Below, in pieces: positions 17,736 through 26,246 of a stretch of DNA of 64,000 nt. Each line of letters opens with the position of its first letter. Position 1 is the stretch's first letter. Below the pieces are notes generated by a model, which made no database searches, was not told the DNA's origin, and worked only from the letters and a program-made list of their open reading frames with translations. Position numbers and translations under genes: made by a program. Origin of the DNA: Candidatus Eremiobacteraceae bacterium (GTDB taxonomy: Bacteria; Vulcanimicrobiota; Vulcanimicrobiia; Eremiobacterales; Eremiobacteraceae); NCBI GenBank assembly GCA_035710745.1, contig DASTCX010000018.1:134001-198000 (forward strand), in the 5' to 3' direction.

Positions 17736-19493
17736 GTGCCGAAATCTTGGCTATCATCAGTTCTTATCGCCGCCGCGGTTTTGTCGACGGTCGCCTTGGC
17801 ATCGCCGGCAGTGGCGGCGAACACGACAGATGATTCGAAGCTCGCCGCGATCGGGCGGACGTTTTACAGCGGATCGTGGGAGTTCAGGCCCGCTGAGGCC
17901 ACAGGCGCCGGCGTGCACGACTACGACTCGCAGCTCGGCAGCGTGGAGCCGGCGGCTTTTGCGGCTGAGATCGCCCGGCTGGACAAGACGCTCGACGAGC
18001 TACAGGCGATAAAAACCGATGACTTGTCGCTCGACGGACAGGCCGACCGGCAACTCCTCACGAGCGACATAGGACGCCGTCTATTCGCGCTAGAGACGCG
18101 ACCCGAGTGGCGCATGTCGCCGAACTACTACGTCGATCTCGGGTCGAGCGCGGTTTTCTCCATCGTCTCGCGAGATTTCGCGAGCTTATCTGCGCGCATG
18201 GTCTTAGTCACCCAGCGCGAGAGTAAGATACCCGCGATGCTCGTGCAGGGCGAGAAGAATATCGTCCCGTCCGAGGTGCCAGCGATCTACGCACAGACCG
18301 CGCAGCTCGACGCGCTCGGGGCAGCCGACTTCCTCGAGCACGACGTCGCCGATGCGTTCGCGCCGGTGACCGGTGATCCGGCCGATAGGGCGGAGTTCGT
18401 CAAGACGAACGCCGCCGCGGCTGCGGCGTTCAGGAGCTACGCCGCCTACATCAAGCAGACGATCGTACCCGAGGCGCACGCGCCGTTCGCTATCGGCGCC
18501 GCCGCCTACGAGCATCTCGAGACGCTGCAGAACGTCGACGACATCCCGCTTCCGAAGCTCCTCGCCGTCGGCGAAGCCAACCTTGCGAAGGACAAAGCGG
18601 CGTTCATCGCCACGGCGCACGAGATCGATCCTCACGCATCGCCTACCGAGGTCGCGGGCAAGATAAAAGCAGACCATCCGACCGGAGATCGGCTCATCCC
18701 AACAGCGCAATCCGATCTAGACCAGCTAGTGGCGTTCATCAAGGCCAAGCATATCCTCGACCTGCCCGATGCGCCGGTCGCCAGGGCAGTGCCGACGCCG
18801 CAATTCGAACGCCAATTCACCTTCGCATCGATGGACTCGCCCGGACCGCTCGAGACGAAAGCGACGGAGGCGTACTACAATGTGACGCCCGTCGATCCCG
18901 GATGGACGAGCGCTCAGTCAGACGAGCATCTCGGTTTCTTCAATCGCTACAACCTGCTCGTCGTCTCCGCGCACGAGACGTATCCGGGTCACTACACGAA
19001 TTATCTGTTCAACAAGCAGACGGACCTCAGCCTCATCCGCAAGCTCGAATGGAATGTCGCGTTCGGGGAAGGCTGGGCGCACTACGACGAACAGATGGTG
19101 GTCGACGAAGGGCTCGGCGGCGGCGATCCGCGCTACCGCCTTGCACAGCTTTCGGGCGCGCTCCAACGCGACTGCCGCTATATCGTCGGGATAAAAGAGC
19201 ACACGCAGGGGATGACGATCGAGCAAGCGACACAGTTCTTGATGGACAACGGATTCATGGGTCGCGAGCCTGCGTATCGCGAAGCGGTGCGCGGTACGGA
19301 GGACCCGCTCTACGGATACTACACGCTCGGCAAGCTCATGCTTCTGAAGCTGCGCTCCGACTACCAAGCCAAGATGGGCTCGCAGTTCGAGCTGGCGAAG
19401 TTCCACGACGCTCTTCTGTCGCACGGGGATCCGCCGATCTACTACATCCGTCGCATGCTGCTCGGCGCTGACGACAAGGGCTCGCTCTTGTGA
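17736..19493 (+). CDS. DUF885 family secreted metallopeptidase-like protein
   Basis: 585 aa from GTG with GGGGAGG five bases upstream. Signal peptide residues 1-28 (ends AVAA). DUF885 proteins are zinc-carboxypeptidase-like proteins of the M32/gluzincin type; the signature here is SAHETYPGH (411-419, ligands His413 and presumably His419, catalytic Glu414), followed by WNVAFGEGWAHYDEQMVV where another Glu would complete the site. The C-terminus has YYTLGKLMLLKLR and SHGDPPIYYIRRMLL. Probably a periplasmic or extracellular peptidase with unknown substrate. Divergent from the hydroxylase operon. Confidence 0.85.
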   Translation: MPKSWLSSVLIAAAVLSTVALASPAVAANTTDDSKLAAIGRTFYSGSWEFRPAEATGAGVHDYDSQLGSVEPAAFAAEIARLDKTLDELQAIKTDDLSLDGQADRQLLTSDIGRRLFALETRPEWRMSPNYYVDLGSSAVFSIVSRDFASLSARMVLVTQRESKIPAMLVQGEKNIVPSEVPAIYAQTAQLDALGAADFLEHDVADAFAPVTGDPADRAEFVKTNAAAAAAFRSYAAYIKQTIVPEAHAPFAIGAAAYEHLETLQNVDDIPLPKLLAVGEANLAKDKAAFIATAHEIDPHASPTEVAGKIKADHPTGDRLIPTAQSDLDQLVAFIKAKHILDLPDAPVARAVPTPQFERQFTFASMDSPGPLETKATEAYYNVTPVDPGWTSAQSDEHLGFFNRYNLLVVSAHETYPGHYTNYLFNKQTDLSLIRKLEWNVAFGEGWAHYDEQMVVDEGLGGGDPRYRLAQLSGALQRDCRYIVGIKEHTQGMTIEQATQFLMDNGFMGREPAYREAVRGTEDPLYGYYTLGKLMLLKLRSDYQAKMGSQFELAKFHDALLSHGDPPIYYIRRMLLGADDKGSLL

Positions 19494-19503
19494 AAGCGCC
19501 TGA

Positions 19504-20439
19504 GTGACACAAGTCCCGTCGGCGCGACGACCGGCAGCGCAGCCCGCACTCGTGTGGGCTGCGCTGTTGACGGTGTACGTGCTTTGGGGCTCGACGTACC
19601 TCGCGATCCGCGTCGCGGTGACGACGATGCCGCCGCTGCTCATGGCCGGCGCGCGGTTCGCTATCGCGGGCATACTGCTCTTGGCCTGGCGTTTGCCGAC
19701 GGCGATCCGCACGGGAAGGCTTCCTTCGCTCGACCAGTGGCGCCGGACACTCGTCATCGGGGCGGCGCTACTGCTAGGCGGCAACGGCGCCGTCGCTTAT
19801 GCCGAACAGACGGAGCCGAGCGGCGTGACGGCGCTCGTCGTGTCGACCGTGCCGCTCTGGATGACGGCGATCGATGCAGTCTTCTTCAAGCGAATGCCGT
19901 CACGACTGGCGCTCGTCGGACTTGCGACGGGCTTCGCGGGCATCGTGCTACTCGTCGGCAAGCCCGGCGAAGGATCTATCTCGATCGCCGGCGCGATCGT
20001 GCTCGTCTTGGGGTCGCTATCCTGGGCTGCCGGCTCCCTTTACTCGCGCGCCGCAAAGCTGCCTGACGACTCTTTCCTCGCGACGGGCATGGAGATGTTA
20101 GGCGGCGGAGTCTGCCTTCTCATCGCGAGCACCGCGAGCCGCGAGTATGCCCGGTTCAACATTGGTACGGTTTCGCACAATTCGTGGATCGCGTTCTGGT
20201 GGCTCGTCTTCTTCGGCGGCATCGTCGGCTTCAGCGCATACTTGTGGGTCATTCGCAACGCGAGCACGGCGCTCGTCTCGACCTACGCCTACGTGAATCC
20301 CGTCGTCGCCGTCGCGCTCGGTTGGGCGATTCTCGGCGAGCAGGTCACTTTCCAAACGTTTCTCGCCGGAGGCGTTATCCTAGCAAGCGTCGCGTTGATA
20401 GTGTCGGCCGGCACGCGTACATCTCCAGACGACCAGTGA
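19504..20439 (+). CDS. EamA/DMT-family transporter
   Basis: 311 aa from GTG, ten bases after the DUF885 gene. Ten predicted membrane helices in two EamA repeats (about 15-150 and 160-300): WGSTYLAIRVA...PPLLMAGARFAIAG in the first and LGSLSWAAGSLYSRAA...TALVSTYAYVNPVVAVALGWAILGEQ in the second, the latter typical of the YedA/RhaT-like drug/metabolite exporters. Likely exports a small metabolite; substrate not deducible. Confidence 0.9.
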   Translation: MTQVPSARRPAAQPALVWAALLTVYVLWGSTYLAIRVAVTTMPPLLMAGARFAIAGILLLAWRLPTAIRTGRLPSLDQWRRTLVIGAALLLGGNGAVAYAEQTEPSGVTALVVSTVPLWMTAIDAVFFKRMPSRLALVGLATGFAGIVLLVGKPGEGSISIAGAIVLVLGSLSWAAGSLYSRAAKLPDDSFLATGMEMLGGGVCLLIASTASREYARFNIGTVSHNSWIAFWWLVFFGGIVGFSAYLWVIRNASTALVSTYAYVNPVVAVALGWAILGEQVTFQTFLAGGVILASVALIVSAGTRTSPDDQ

Positions 20440-20531
20440 TGAAAGCCGCAATGGGACGCCGGCGGTCTCTCATAGCCGTGGGAGCCATGAAACCTTATGG
20501 CGAACATGCCGATAGAAAAAATAGGAGCGAT

Positions 20532-21410
20532 GTGAATCAAAGCACTGTGAGTCAAGACTCTGTGAATCAAGCCGTTGTCGTCAAGAAATTCAATTGGCCC
20601 ACGTGGGGCGGCCTTGCGGTCATCCACGTCGGCGCACTCGCCGTCTTCATCCCAGGAACGTTTTCATGGAGCGCCGTCGCCGTCGCGATAGCGCTCTACT
20701 ATTTGGCGGGCGGCATCGGGATCTCGTTCTGCTATCACCGGCTGCTGACGCATCGCAGCCTGAGCGTTCCCCGCTGGCTCGAGCGATTCGCAGCGTTGCT
20801 CGGCACGCTCGCGCTGCAAGGCGCGCCGATCGAGTGGGTGGCGACGCACCGCATCCACCACGCGCACACCGACACCGATGAGGATCCGCACGACGCGCAT
20901 CGCGGTTTGCTGTGGACGCACGTCGATTGGCTTTACCGGCCGAACAAGAACCGCCCGAACCTGATCGAGCAGGAACGCTACGCAAAAGATCTGTGGAGCC
21001 AGCCCTACTACCAATTTCTCGCCAAGGCGCACGTGCCGCTGCAGATAGCTCTCGGCGTTGTCTTGTTCCTCATAGGCGGCTGGCCGTGGCTCGTCTGGGG
21101 CGTGTTCGTGCGTTTATCGTTCCTGTACCACGTGACGTGGTTCGTCAACAGTGCGGCGCACCGTTTCGGCTACCAGACGTACAGGACGGGCGACAAATCG
21201 ACGAACTGCTGGTGGGTCGGCCTGCTGACGTGGGGCGAGGGCTGGCACAACAACCACCATGCGTTCCCGTTCTCGGCGCGGCACGGCATGCAGTGGTTCG
21301 AGTTCGATCCGACGTGGCTCGTCATCAAGACGCTGCGCGCGCTCCGTCTGGCGCACGACGTCAAGCTGCCGACGCCAGCGATGAAAGAGAAGCTCAGGCA
21401 GGTCGCCTAA
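20532..21410 (+). CDS. Acyl-CoA/acyl-lipid desaturase (delta-9 type)
   Basis: 292 aa integral-membrane fatty-acid desaturase. The three histidine boxes that hold the di-iron centre are present: HRLLTH (HX4H), HRIHHAH (HXXHH) and HNNHHAF (HXXHH), with hydrophobic segments between. It introduces a double bond into acyl chains, adjusting membrane fluidity, and needs oxygen. Start: GTG 20532 has AGGAG four bases upstream; an alternative ATG at 20439 overlaps the previous stop (TGATG) and would add 31 residues without conserved sequence. The first codons contain three imperfect copies of TGTGAATCAA (20531-20570). Confidence 0.9.
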   Translation: MNQSTVSQDSVNQAVVVKKFNWPTWGGLAVIHVGALAVFIPGTFSWSAVAVAIALYYLAGGIGISFCYHRLLTHRSLSVPRWLERFAALLGTLALQGAPIEWVATHRIHHAHTDTDEDPHDAHRGLLWTHVDWLYRPNKNRPNLIEQERYAKDLWSQPYYQFLAKAHVPLQIALGVVLFLIGGWPWLVWGVFVRLSFLYHVTWFVNSAAHRFGYQTYRTGDKSTNCWWVGLLTWGEGWHNNHHAFPFSARHGMQWFEFDPTWLVIKTLRALRLAHDVKLPTPAMKEKLRQVA

Positions 21411-21428
21411 GCGCTCGCGCGCTCGGTC

Positions 21429-22667
21429 TTATCTCGCAAAATCGCGCTGGGTGAGAAACGTCCAGCGCTTTTGCTTCGCCTTCCATACCGAGACGATCTT
21501 CAACGTCGTGTCGCCGTTCTGGTCGAACGAGAAGACGCCGAGGATGCTGTTGAAATTCGACGTGCCGCGGAGCAGGTCGAGGACTTCCTCGCGCGTCGGC
21601 ATCCTGCCGCCGTCCTGTCGGACTGCTCGTGCGATAGCGTCGACGAGCACCATGGTCGCGACGTACGCGCTCGCCGAATAGGCGCCCGCCGCCTGACCGT
21701 ATGCGGCTTGGTATTCCTTGACGAACGTCGCGGCGGTCGGAAGCGCATCTGCGTTCGCAGAGGCGACCGTCGCGTAGCTGTTCTCCGATTCCGGGCCCGC
21801 GACGTCGAGGAACTGCTGGTTCTGGATGCCGTCGCCCGAAGCGTAGTTCGTATGCGCGAGCGGCGTGCCGGCCATCTCTTTGCGGGCGACTGCTGCGCCG
21901 GTCGAGCTTTCGCCGCCGAAGAAGACGATGTCGGCGCCCGAAGCGCTCGCTTCCGCTATGGTCGATCTGAAATCGGTCTGCGTCGGCTGTTCGTGGACGT
22001 GATCGAGAACCGTGCCGCCTTCGGATTTGAATTCGCCGGCCCACTGGTCCGCGACACCGCGGCCGAACGTCTGCCCGTCGTCGATGACGAACGCGCGCCG
22101 CGCGCCAAGTATCTTATACGCGAACGCGGCACCGGCAGACCCTTGCACGTCGTCGGTCGGACAGACGCGGAAATACGTGATCGAGAGCGGATGCGCTTTG
22201 CGCAGTGCGAGCGCTTGCGGCCCTTTCGTCAGCTCGGGGCTCGTGTTCGCCGGGCTGATGAGCGCGAGCGAATCTTGATTCGAGATCGGTATGAGCGCTT
22301 GAGCGACGTTGCTGTTGAGCGGCCCGATGACGCCGAGATCCGCCGGATCGGCGACGAATGATTCGAAATTCGACGTGCCTTTGTTCGGGTCGTGGACACC
22401 ATTGACGGCGTCGTCACGGACGTCGGCGCGCAGCGTGAATCCAGGGATGAGATTATCGTCGTTCGCGTCTTTCAACGCCAATTTGACACCGTTCGCCGTC
22501 GGAACGCCGTCGGATGCGTCGGCTCCCGACAACGGCAGATCGACGCCGACGGTTATCGAGCCGCCGGTCGCCGCGTCGGACGTGCCTGCGGCTGCCGAAC
22601 ATCCGACCTGCGCCGTCGTCGGCAGGAGCGCTACGAAAAGTGCTAGCGCGCGAAATGACGCTCTCAT
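21429..22667 (-). CDS. Branched-chain amino-acid type ABC substrate-binding lipoprotein (LivJ/LivK-like)
   Basis: 412 aa, periplasmic-binding-protein type I fold (Peripla_BP_6). Lipobox VGCS gives Cys23 as lipidation site. Family landmarks: ITVGVDLPLSGADAS, GVKLALKDAND, GVIGPLNSNVAQALIPISNQDSLALISPANTSPELT, RRAFVIDDGQTFGRGVADQW, DFRSTIAEASASGADIVFFGG. No permease or ATPase genes are adjacent, so either a distant transporter or a sensory role is served. Ribosome-binding site AAGGAAGG lies six bases before the ATG. Converges with the desaturase gene. Confidence 0.88.
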   Translation of the reverse strand: MRASFRALALFVALLPTTAQVGCSAAAGTSDAATGGSITVGVDLPLSGADASDGVPTANGVKLALKDANDDNLIPGFTLRADVRDDAVNGVHDPNKGTSNFESFVADPADLGVIGPLNSNVAQALIPISNQDSLALISPANTSPELTKGPQALALRKAHPLSITYFRVCPTDDVQGSAGAAFAYKILGARRAFVIDDGQTFGRGVADQWAGEFKSEGGTVLDHVHEQPTQTDFRSTIAEASASGADIVFFGGESSTGAAVARKEMAGTPLAHTNYASGDGIQNQQFLDVAGPESENSYATVASANADALPTAATFVKEYQAAYGQAAGAYSASAYVATMVLVDAIARAVRQDGGRMPTREEVLDLLRGTSNFNSILGVFSFDQNGDTTLKIVSVWKAKQKRWTFLTQRDFAR

Positions 22668-22752
22668 GCGGGCCTTCCTTAACTATCGGGACCTATCGGG
22701 CCGCCGTTTTAACGGCCTATTAAGGGTATCGGCCGTTTGGCACCGCCTTTTG

Positions 22753-22782
22753 TTGACATGCGTCACGTTTGCGTGGTATCAT
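22753..22782 (+). promoter_or_regulatory. Strong sigma-70-type promoter
   Basis: TTGACA at 22753-22758 and TATCAT at 22777-22782 with an 18-base spacer, the best housekeeping promoter seen in the window. It drives the short leader ORF at 22833 and ends in the terminator at 22966. It points away from the LivJ-like gene. Confidence 0.75.
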
Positions 22783-22832
22783 GGCCACTCGTAACCCATA
22801 CGCACTCTTCGCCGCACGGAAAGGACGGTCCG

Positions 22833-22925
22833 ATGATCCGACTCGATCTCATCAACCACGGCATCGCACCTCTTACGTGCGTGCTTGACCGCGCGCTCAT
22901 CCGCGGGGACGTCATTTCCTGTTGA
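22833..22925 (+). CDS. Short leader-type ORF (30 codons)
   Basis: MIRLDLINHG... to ...GDVISC, 30 residues, with AAAGGA about eight bases upstream of the ATG and a strong promoter 50 bases upstream. Twelve of 30 residues are Ile, Leu or Val. It is followed at once by a hairpin (TCGCAGC/GCTGCGA, 22928-22946) and then a rho-independent terminator, the layout of a leader peptide with attenuation or of a small-RNA gene that happens to contain an ORF. No homologue is recognised. Confidence 0.45.
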   Translation: MIRLDLINHGIAPLTCVLDRALIRGDVISC

Positions 22926-22965
22926 ACTTCGCAGCGTAATGCGCTGCGACCGATAGACGTGACGA

Positions 22966-22996
22966 CCCCCGCGAACGCCGCGGGGGTTTTCGTTTT
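22966..22996 (+). terminator. Rho-independent terminator
   Basis: Stem CCCCCGCG (22966-22973) with CGCGGGGG (22979-22986), loop AACGC, followed by TTTTCGTTTT. It ends the short transcript from 22753, or serves as attenuator for the small gene at 23031. Confidence 0.85.
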
Positions 22997-23030
22997 GCAT
23001 CATCGTCATGCTGCTGAAGGAGGAAAGGTC

Positions 23031-23234
23031 ATGGAAACGTGGTTCATCGCCGAACACGCCCGTCGCCGCTGCGACGAACTACGTGCACAAGCCATGCGCG
23101 ATCGACTCGCGCGTCATGCTCGCGCACGGCGTCCCGGCGCACGCCGGCGCTTTGCTCGCGCCCTCGTCGCGCTCGGTTCGATGTTCGTCGCCGCAGGTAA
23201 TCGGGTCGACGACGCGGCTCCAGCCGCGAACTAG
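23031..23234 (+). CDS. Small basic hypothetical protein
   Basis: 67 aa, start ATG with an excellent AAGGAGG nine bases upstream. The sequence METWFIAEHARRRCDELRAQ is followed by an Arg-rich middle (residues 20-45) and a short hydrophobic stretch (46-58, ALVALGSMFVAAG) that may lie against the membrane. No family is recognised. It lies 35 bases after the terminator at 22966, so expression would require read-through from the leader promoter or another start. The next bases are palindrome copy 5. Confidence 0.6.
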   Translation: METWFIAEHARRRCDELRAQAMRDRLARHARARRPGARRRFARALVALGSMFVAAGNRVDDAAPAAN

Positions 23235-23235
23235 T

Positions 23236-23264
23236 GTAGCGGTCGAGCTTTAGCTCGACCGCTA
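23236..23264 (+). repeat. Dispersed palindrome, copy 5 (forward)
   Basis: Forward copy, core GTCGAGCTTTAGCTCGAC, immediately after the stop of the small gene at 23031. With copy 6 it brackets a second folded element. Confidence 0.9.
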
Positions 23265-23465
23265 AGGTCTCGCAATGCGGCGGATCAAAATAACGTCGTT
23301 CGCCGCAGGGGGACTCGCCCGAGTGGTGGGAGCGGTCGACGTTTACCGTCGACCGCCGCGGCCTTGCATCGAAGTGCGCATAGATTCGGGAGTTCTCGCC
23401 GCGTGCCCGCGAGGGCGACCCCCTTGCGGCGAACGACTCAAGGATTCCATTGGCAACAGACCGCG
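23265..23465. other. Second folded intergenic element
   Basis: Between palindrome copies 5 and 6 lies an imperfect long inverted repeat (23297-23320 with 23413-23436, about 21 paired bases) and a variant of the dispersed palindrome (23330-23356, GCGGTCGACGTTTACCGTCG and its complement). The 23 bases 23397-23419 match 8517-8539 in reverse orientation with one mismatch. No gene is credible here. It is a relative of the element at 8461-8780. Confidence 0.6.
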
Positions 23466-23492
23466 GCGGTCGAGCTGAAGCTCGACCGCTAC
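23466..23492 (-). repeat. Dispersed palindrome, copy 6 (reverse), provides modA stop codon
   Basis: Reverse copy with core GTCGAGCTGAAGCTCGAC. Its outer end (GTAG on the minus strand) contains the TAG that terminates modA, so the repeat abuts and slightly enters the coding sequence. Confidence 0.9.
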
Positions 23493-24343
23493 AAAGTTCG
23501 ACGACGTGTTTTCGATCCGTGTATCAGTGGATGGGGGTCGTAGCCGTGGCGACGGAAGATCGATTGGCCGTCTGCGCCGGTCGCCGCGTCGAGGAGCGCG
23601 CGGGCGAGATCGGGCTGCTTCGAGCCGTGAGCGATCGCGATGTAGTTCGCGGCTTCGACTTCGAAAGCGCTCGGGATCGGAACGATCTTCACCGTATCTT
23701 TGTATTTCGAGCTGACATCGGTGAAGTAGACGATCCCGCCGTCGGCTTCCCCGAGCGCCACTTTCTCGAGAACCTGCTTGACGTTCGTCTCGAACGAAAC
23801 GGCGTGCCCCAATGCGCGCGAGCTGAAATCGTCGCCGTATGCTGCCGAGGCCTTCTGGAATATCCCGCGCGTGTAGATGCCGATGGGAACCGCGTCGGTG
23901 CCGAGGACGAGCTTCACGTTCTTGTCCGCGAGGTCGCGGAGCGACTCGATCCCGCCGGGATTGTCTTTGGGCACGACGATGACTTCGTGCCCTTCCGACA
24001 GCAAGCGGACGTCGTCGACGAGCCCTTCTTTCACGAGAGCATCCATGTGCTGCTTGTCGGCGGACACGAAGATATCGAACGGCGCGCCCTGCTCGGCTTG
24101 CGTCTCCAAGATCTGCGTGCCGGCGTACTCGGGCGTGACGATGACGCCTGGATGCGACTGCTCGAACGCGCCGATGACGTCGTTGAGCGGATCGGTGACG
24201 TTCGCCGCCGCGAGAGCGACGAGCGTCACCTGCCGCGTCGGATCGGCTGCGATCTTCGAGCCGTGCGCGAATCCGACGGTGATCGCGGCGAAGGCGAGCG
24301 CCGCGGGGCGCGTCAGCGCTCGTTTGAGGTCGACGACGGTCAA
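23489..24343 (-). CDS. modA: Molybdate ABC transporter, periplasmic binding protein
   Basis: 284 aa from TTG, preceded by GGGAG. Signal peptide about residues 1-25. ModA fold: VTLVALAAANVTDPLNDVIGAFEQSHPGV, EYAGTQILETQAEQGAPFDIFVSADKQHMD, VLGTDAVPIGIYTR, ALGEADGGIVYFTDV. It captures molybdate or tungstate outside the membrane for ModB. Last gene of modB-modC-modA on this strand, 16 bases after modC; the order is inverted from the common modABC. The stop codon lies in a dispersed palindrome. Confidence 0.88.
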   Translation of the reverse strand: MTVVDLKRALTRPAALAFAAITVGFAHGSKIAADPTRQVTLVALAAANVTDPLNDVIGAFEQSHPGVIVTPEYAGTQILETQAEQGAPFDIFVSADKQHMDALVKEGLVDDVRLLSEGHEVIVVPKDNPGGIESLRDLADKNVKLVLGTDAVPIGIYTRGIFQKASAAYGDDFSSRALGHAVSFETNVKQVLEKVALGEADGGIVYFTDVSSKYKDTVKIVPIPSAFEVEAANYIAIAHGSKQPDLARALLDAATGADGQSIFRRHGYDPHPLIHGSKTRRRTL

Positions 24344-24359
24344 AGGGATACTCCCACAG

Positions 24360-25379
24360 TCAAGTGGTCCTAACGGCGTGTTCTTGGACCGAGGCGAATA
24401 CGGTGTCGCCGACGGCATATCCCGCCCGCTTCGCATCCTCGGCGTTGATGTCGACGCGGAGCGTCGTGCCGCCGCGCGCGACGACGCGGACTTGCGCACC
24501 GAGCGGACGGATGTCGACGATCTCGACTCGCCACTCGTAGCGCGACGCGGTCGGCACCGACGACAAGGTCGCAGACCACGGATCGAATGCGATCGTCTGA
24601 CCATTGTCGCCGTCGCCGCTGCGAACCGTTGCGATGTTCGTCCCTGTCAGTGCGGCGACGAAATCGTCGGCCGGGAAGCGCGCCATCTCGTCGGCGGTGC
24701 CGGTCTGCACGATACGGCCGCGGTGCATCGCCGCGATGCGATCGCCGAGCAGGCGCGCGTCGTCGTAGTCGTGCGTGACGACGATAGCCGGGATCGCGAG
24801 CCGCGCGAGGACGTCGCGCAGCTCGAGCCTGATCCGAGCTCTGCTCTCGACGTCGAGCGCGGCGAGCGGCTCATCGAGCAACAGCGCCTTCGGCTCCGTG
24901 ACGAGCGCCCGCGCGAGCGCGACGCGCTGACGCTCGCCGCCGGAAAGCTCGGCCGGTCGCGCCTGCGCGACGCGCCCGAGGCCGAGGAGCGAGATCGCGC
25001 GATCGATGCGATCGGCGCGTTCCGCCACACCGACGCGAAAGAGTCCATACCCGATGTTGTCGCGCACGTTCAGGTGCGGGAACAGCGCATAGTGCTGGAA
25101 GAGATAGCCGATCTTGCGCCGCTCCGGGGGCTCGTCGATCCGCGACGCGACGTGGACGAGCGCGTCGCCATCGAGCGACACGGATCCCGAGTCGGGTCTG
25201 GTCAAGCCGGCGATGATGTTGAGGAGCGTGCTCTTCCCCGCACCCGAACGCCCGACGAGCGCGAGCGTCTGCTCTCGGATCGTGAAGTCGACGTCGAGCT
25301 CGAACTCAGGAAGACGCTTGCGAAATCGGCAGTCGAGCAATGTCGAGCGTCTCCTCGCGCCGGTGTGGAGCTGCGTCAC
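24360..25379 (-). CDS. modC: Molybdate ABC transporter, ATP-binding protein
   Basis: 339 aa. Walker A GRSGAGKST (43-51), Q-loop FQHYALFPHL, signature LSGGERQRVALARAL, Walker B ALLLDEPLAALD, switch VTHD, and a C-terminal molybdate/TOBE-like domain (about 275-335, RYEWRVEIVDIRPLGAQVRVVARGG). It powers uptake through ModB. GTG start at 25379 overlaps the end of modB by 74 bases; a later start would shorten the first strand of the fold. Confidence 0.9.
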   Translation of the reverse strand: MTQLHTGARRRSTLLDCRFRKRLPEFELDVDFTIREQTLALVGRSGAGKSTLLNIIAGLTRPDSGSVSLDGDALVHVASRIDEPPERRKIGYLFQHYALFPHLNVRDNIGYGLFRVGVAERADRIDRAISLLGLGRVAQARPAELSGGERQRVALARALVTEPKALLLDEPLAALDVESRARIRLELRDVLARLAIPAIVVTHDYDDARLLGDRIAAMHRGRIVQTGTADEMARFPADDFVAALTGTNIATVRSGDGDNGQTIAFDPWSATLSSVPTASRYEWRVEIVDIRPLGAQVRVVARGGTTLRVDINAEDAKRAGYAVGDTVFASVQEHAVRTT

Positions 25380-26169
25380 GGCCCATGCGCCAGTCGAGCA
25401 GCCTGATGAGCAGCAGCAGCGCGAAGGCTGCGAACAAGAGCAACGCGGCCATCGCGACCGCCACGTCGAGGCCGGAGTCGAGCGCGGTGTAGATCGCGAG
25501 CGGCAGCGTCTGCGTCACGCCGGGCAAATTTCCCGCGAAGAGCATCGTCGCACCGAACTCGCCAAGTGCGCGGGCCCAACTAAGCGCGGCCCCGGCGAGG
25601 ATGCCGCCGGCCGCGAGCGGCAGCTCGACCGCGACGAATGTCCGCAGCGGCGATGCTCCTAGCGTTCGCGATACGGCGACGAGGTCCGCATCGATCGCGT
25701 CGAACGCCTGGCGCGCCGCCACGATGAAGAACGGTCCAGCGACGAAAGCCTGCGCGATGACGACCGCGGCGGTCGTGAAGGCCACCCCGAGGTGGATCGA
25801 TTCGAGCGTCGGTCCGAGCAAGCCGCGGCGGCCGAAGACGAGCAGCAGACCGACGCCGGCGACGGCCGGCGGCACGACGATCGGCATCTGCACCGCCGCT
25901 TCGAGCAGCCGTTTGCCACGGAAACGAGAGCGCGACAGCCAGTAGGCAAGCGGCGTTCCGAATAATATGGTGACGGCGACCGACTCAAAGGTCGTACGCA
26001 GGCTGAGACCGAGCGCCGCTACCGCGATCGGCGACGTCAGATCGGCGAGCGCCTTCGCCGGCGGGACCGCGACGAATACGGCTACCAAGGGGAGGAAGAG
26101 GAACGCGAGCGCGAGCGCGACTACCGCGCCAAGCGCGATCCGGCCAAGCGTTATCTCAAGACGCGGCAT
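25306..26169 (-). CDS. modB: Molybdate ABC transporter, permease
   Basis: 287 aa with six membrane helices and the ABC permease EAA-type loop (SRTLGASPLRTFVAVELPLAAGGILAGAALSWARALGEFGAT, about 180-225). The ARALGEFG sequence is characteristic of ModB/CysT-type permeases. First gene of the mod operon. Proximity to the molybdenum hydroxylase, 6 kb away, suggests that they serve the same cofactor need. Confidence 0.9.
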   Translation of the reverse strand: MPRLEITLGRIALGAVVALALAFLFLPLVAVFVAVPPAKALADLTSPIAVAALGLSLRTTFESVAVTILFGTPLAYWLSRSRFRGKRLLEAAVQMPIVVPPAVAGVGLLLVFGRRGLLGPTLESIHLGVAFTTAAVVIAQAFVAGPFFIVAARQAFDAIDADLVAVSRTLGASPLRTFVAVELPLAAGGILAGAALSWARALGEFGATMLFAGNLPGVTQTLPLAIYTALDSGLDVAVAMAALLLFAAFALLLLIRLLDWRMGRDAAPHRREETLDIARLPISQASS

Positions 26170-26246
26170 CGAGCGCCCGTTCGCTCGGGGCAGGACCGCT
26201 CCCTAGACCTGTTTTGACCGGATGTGACGCGGGTAACGCGTAACGC

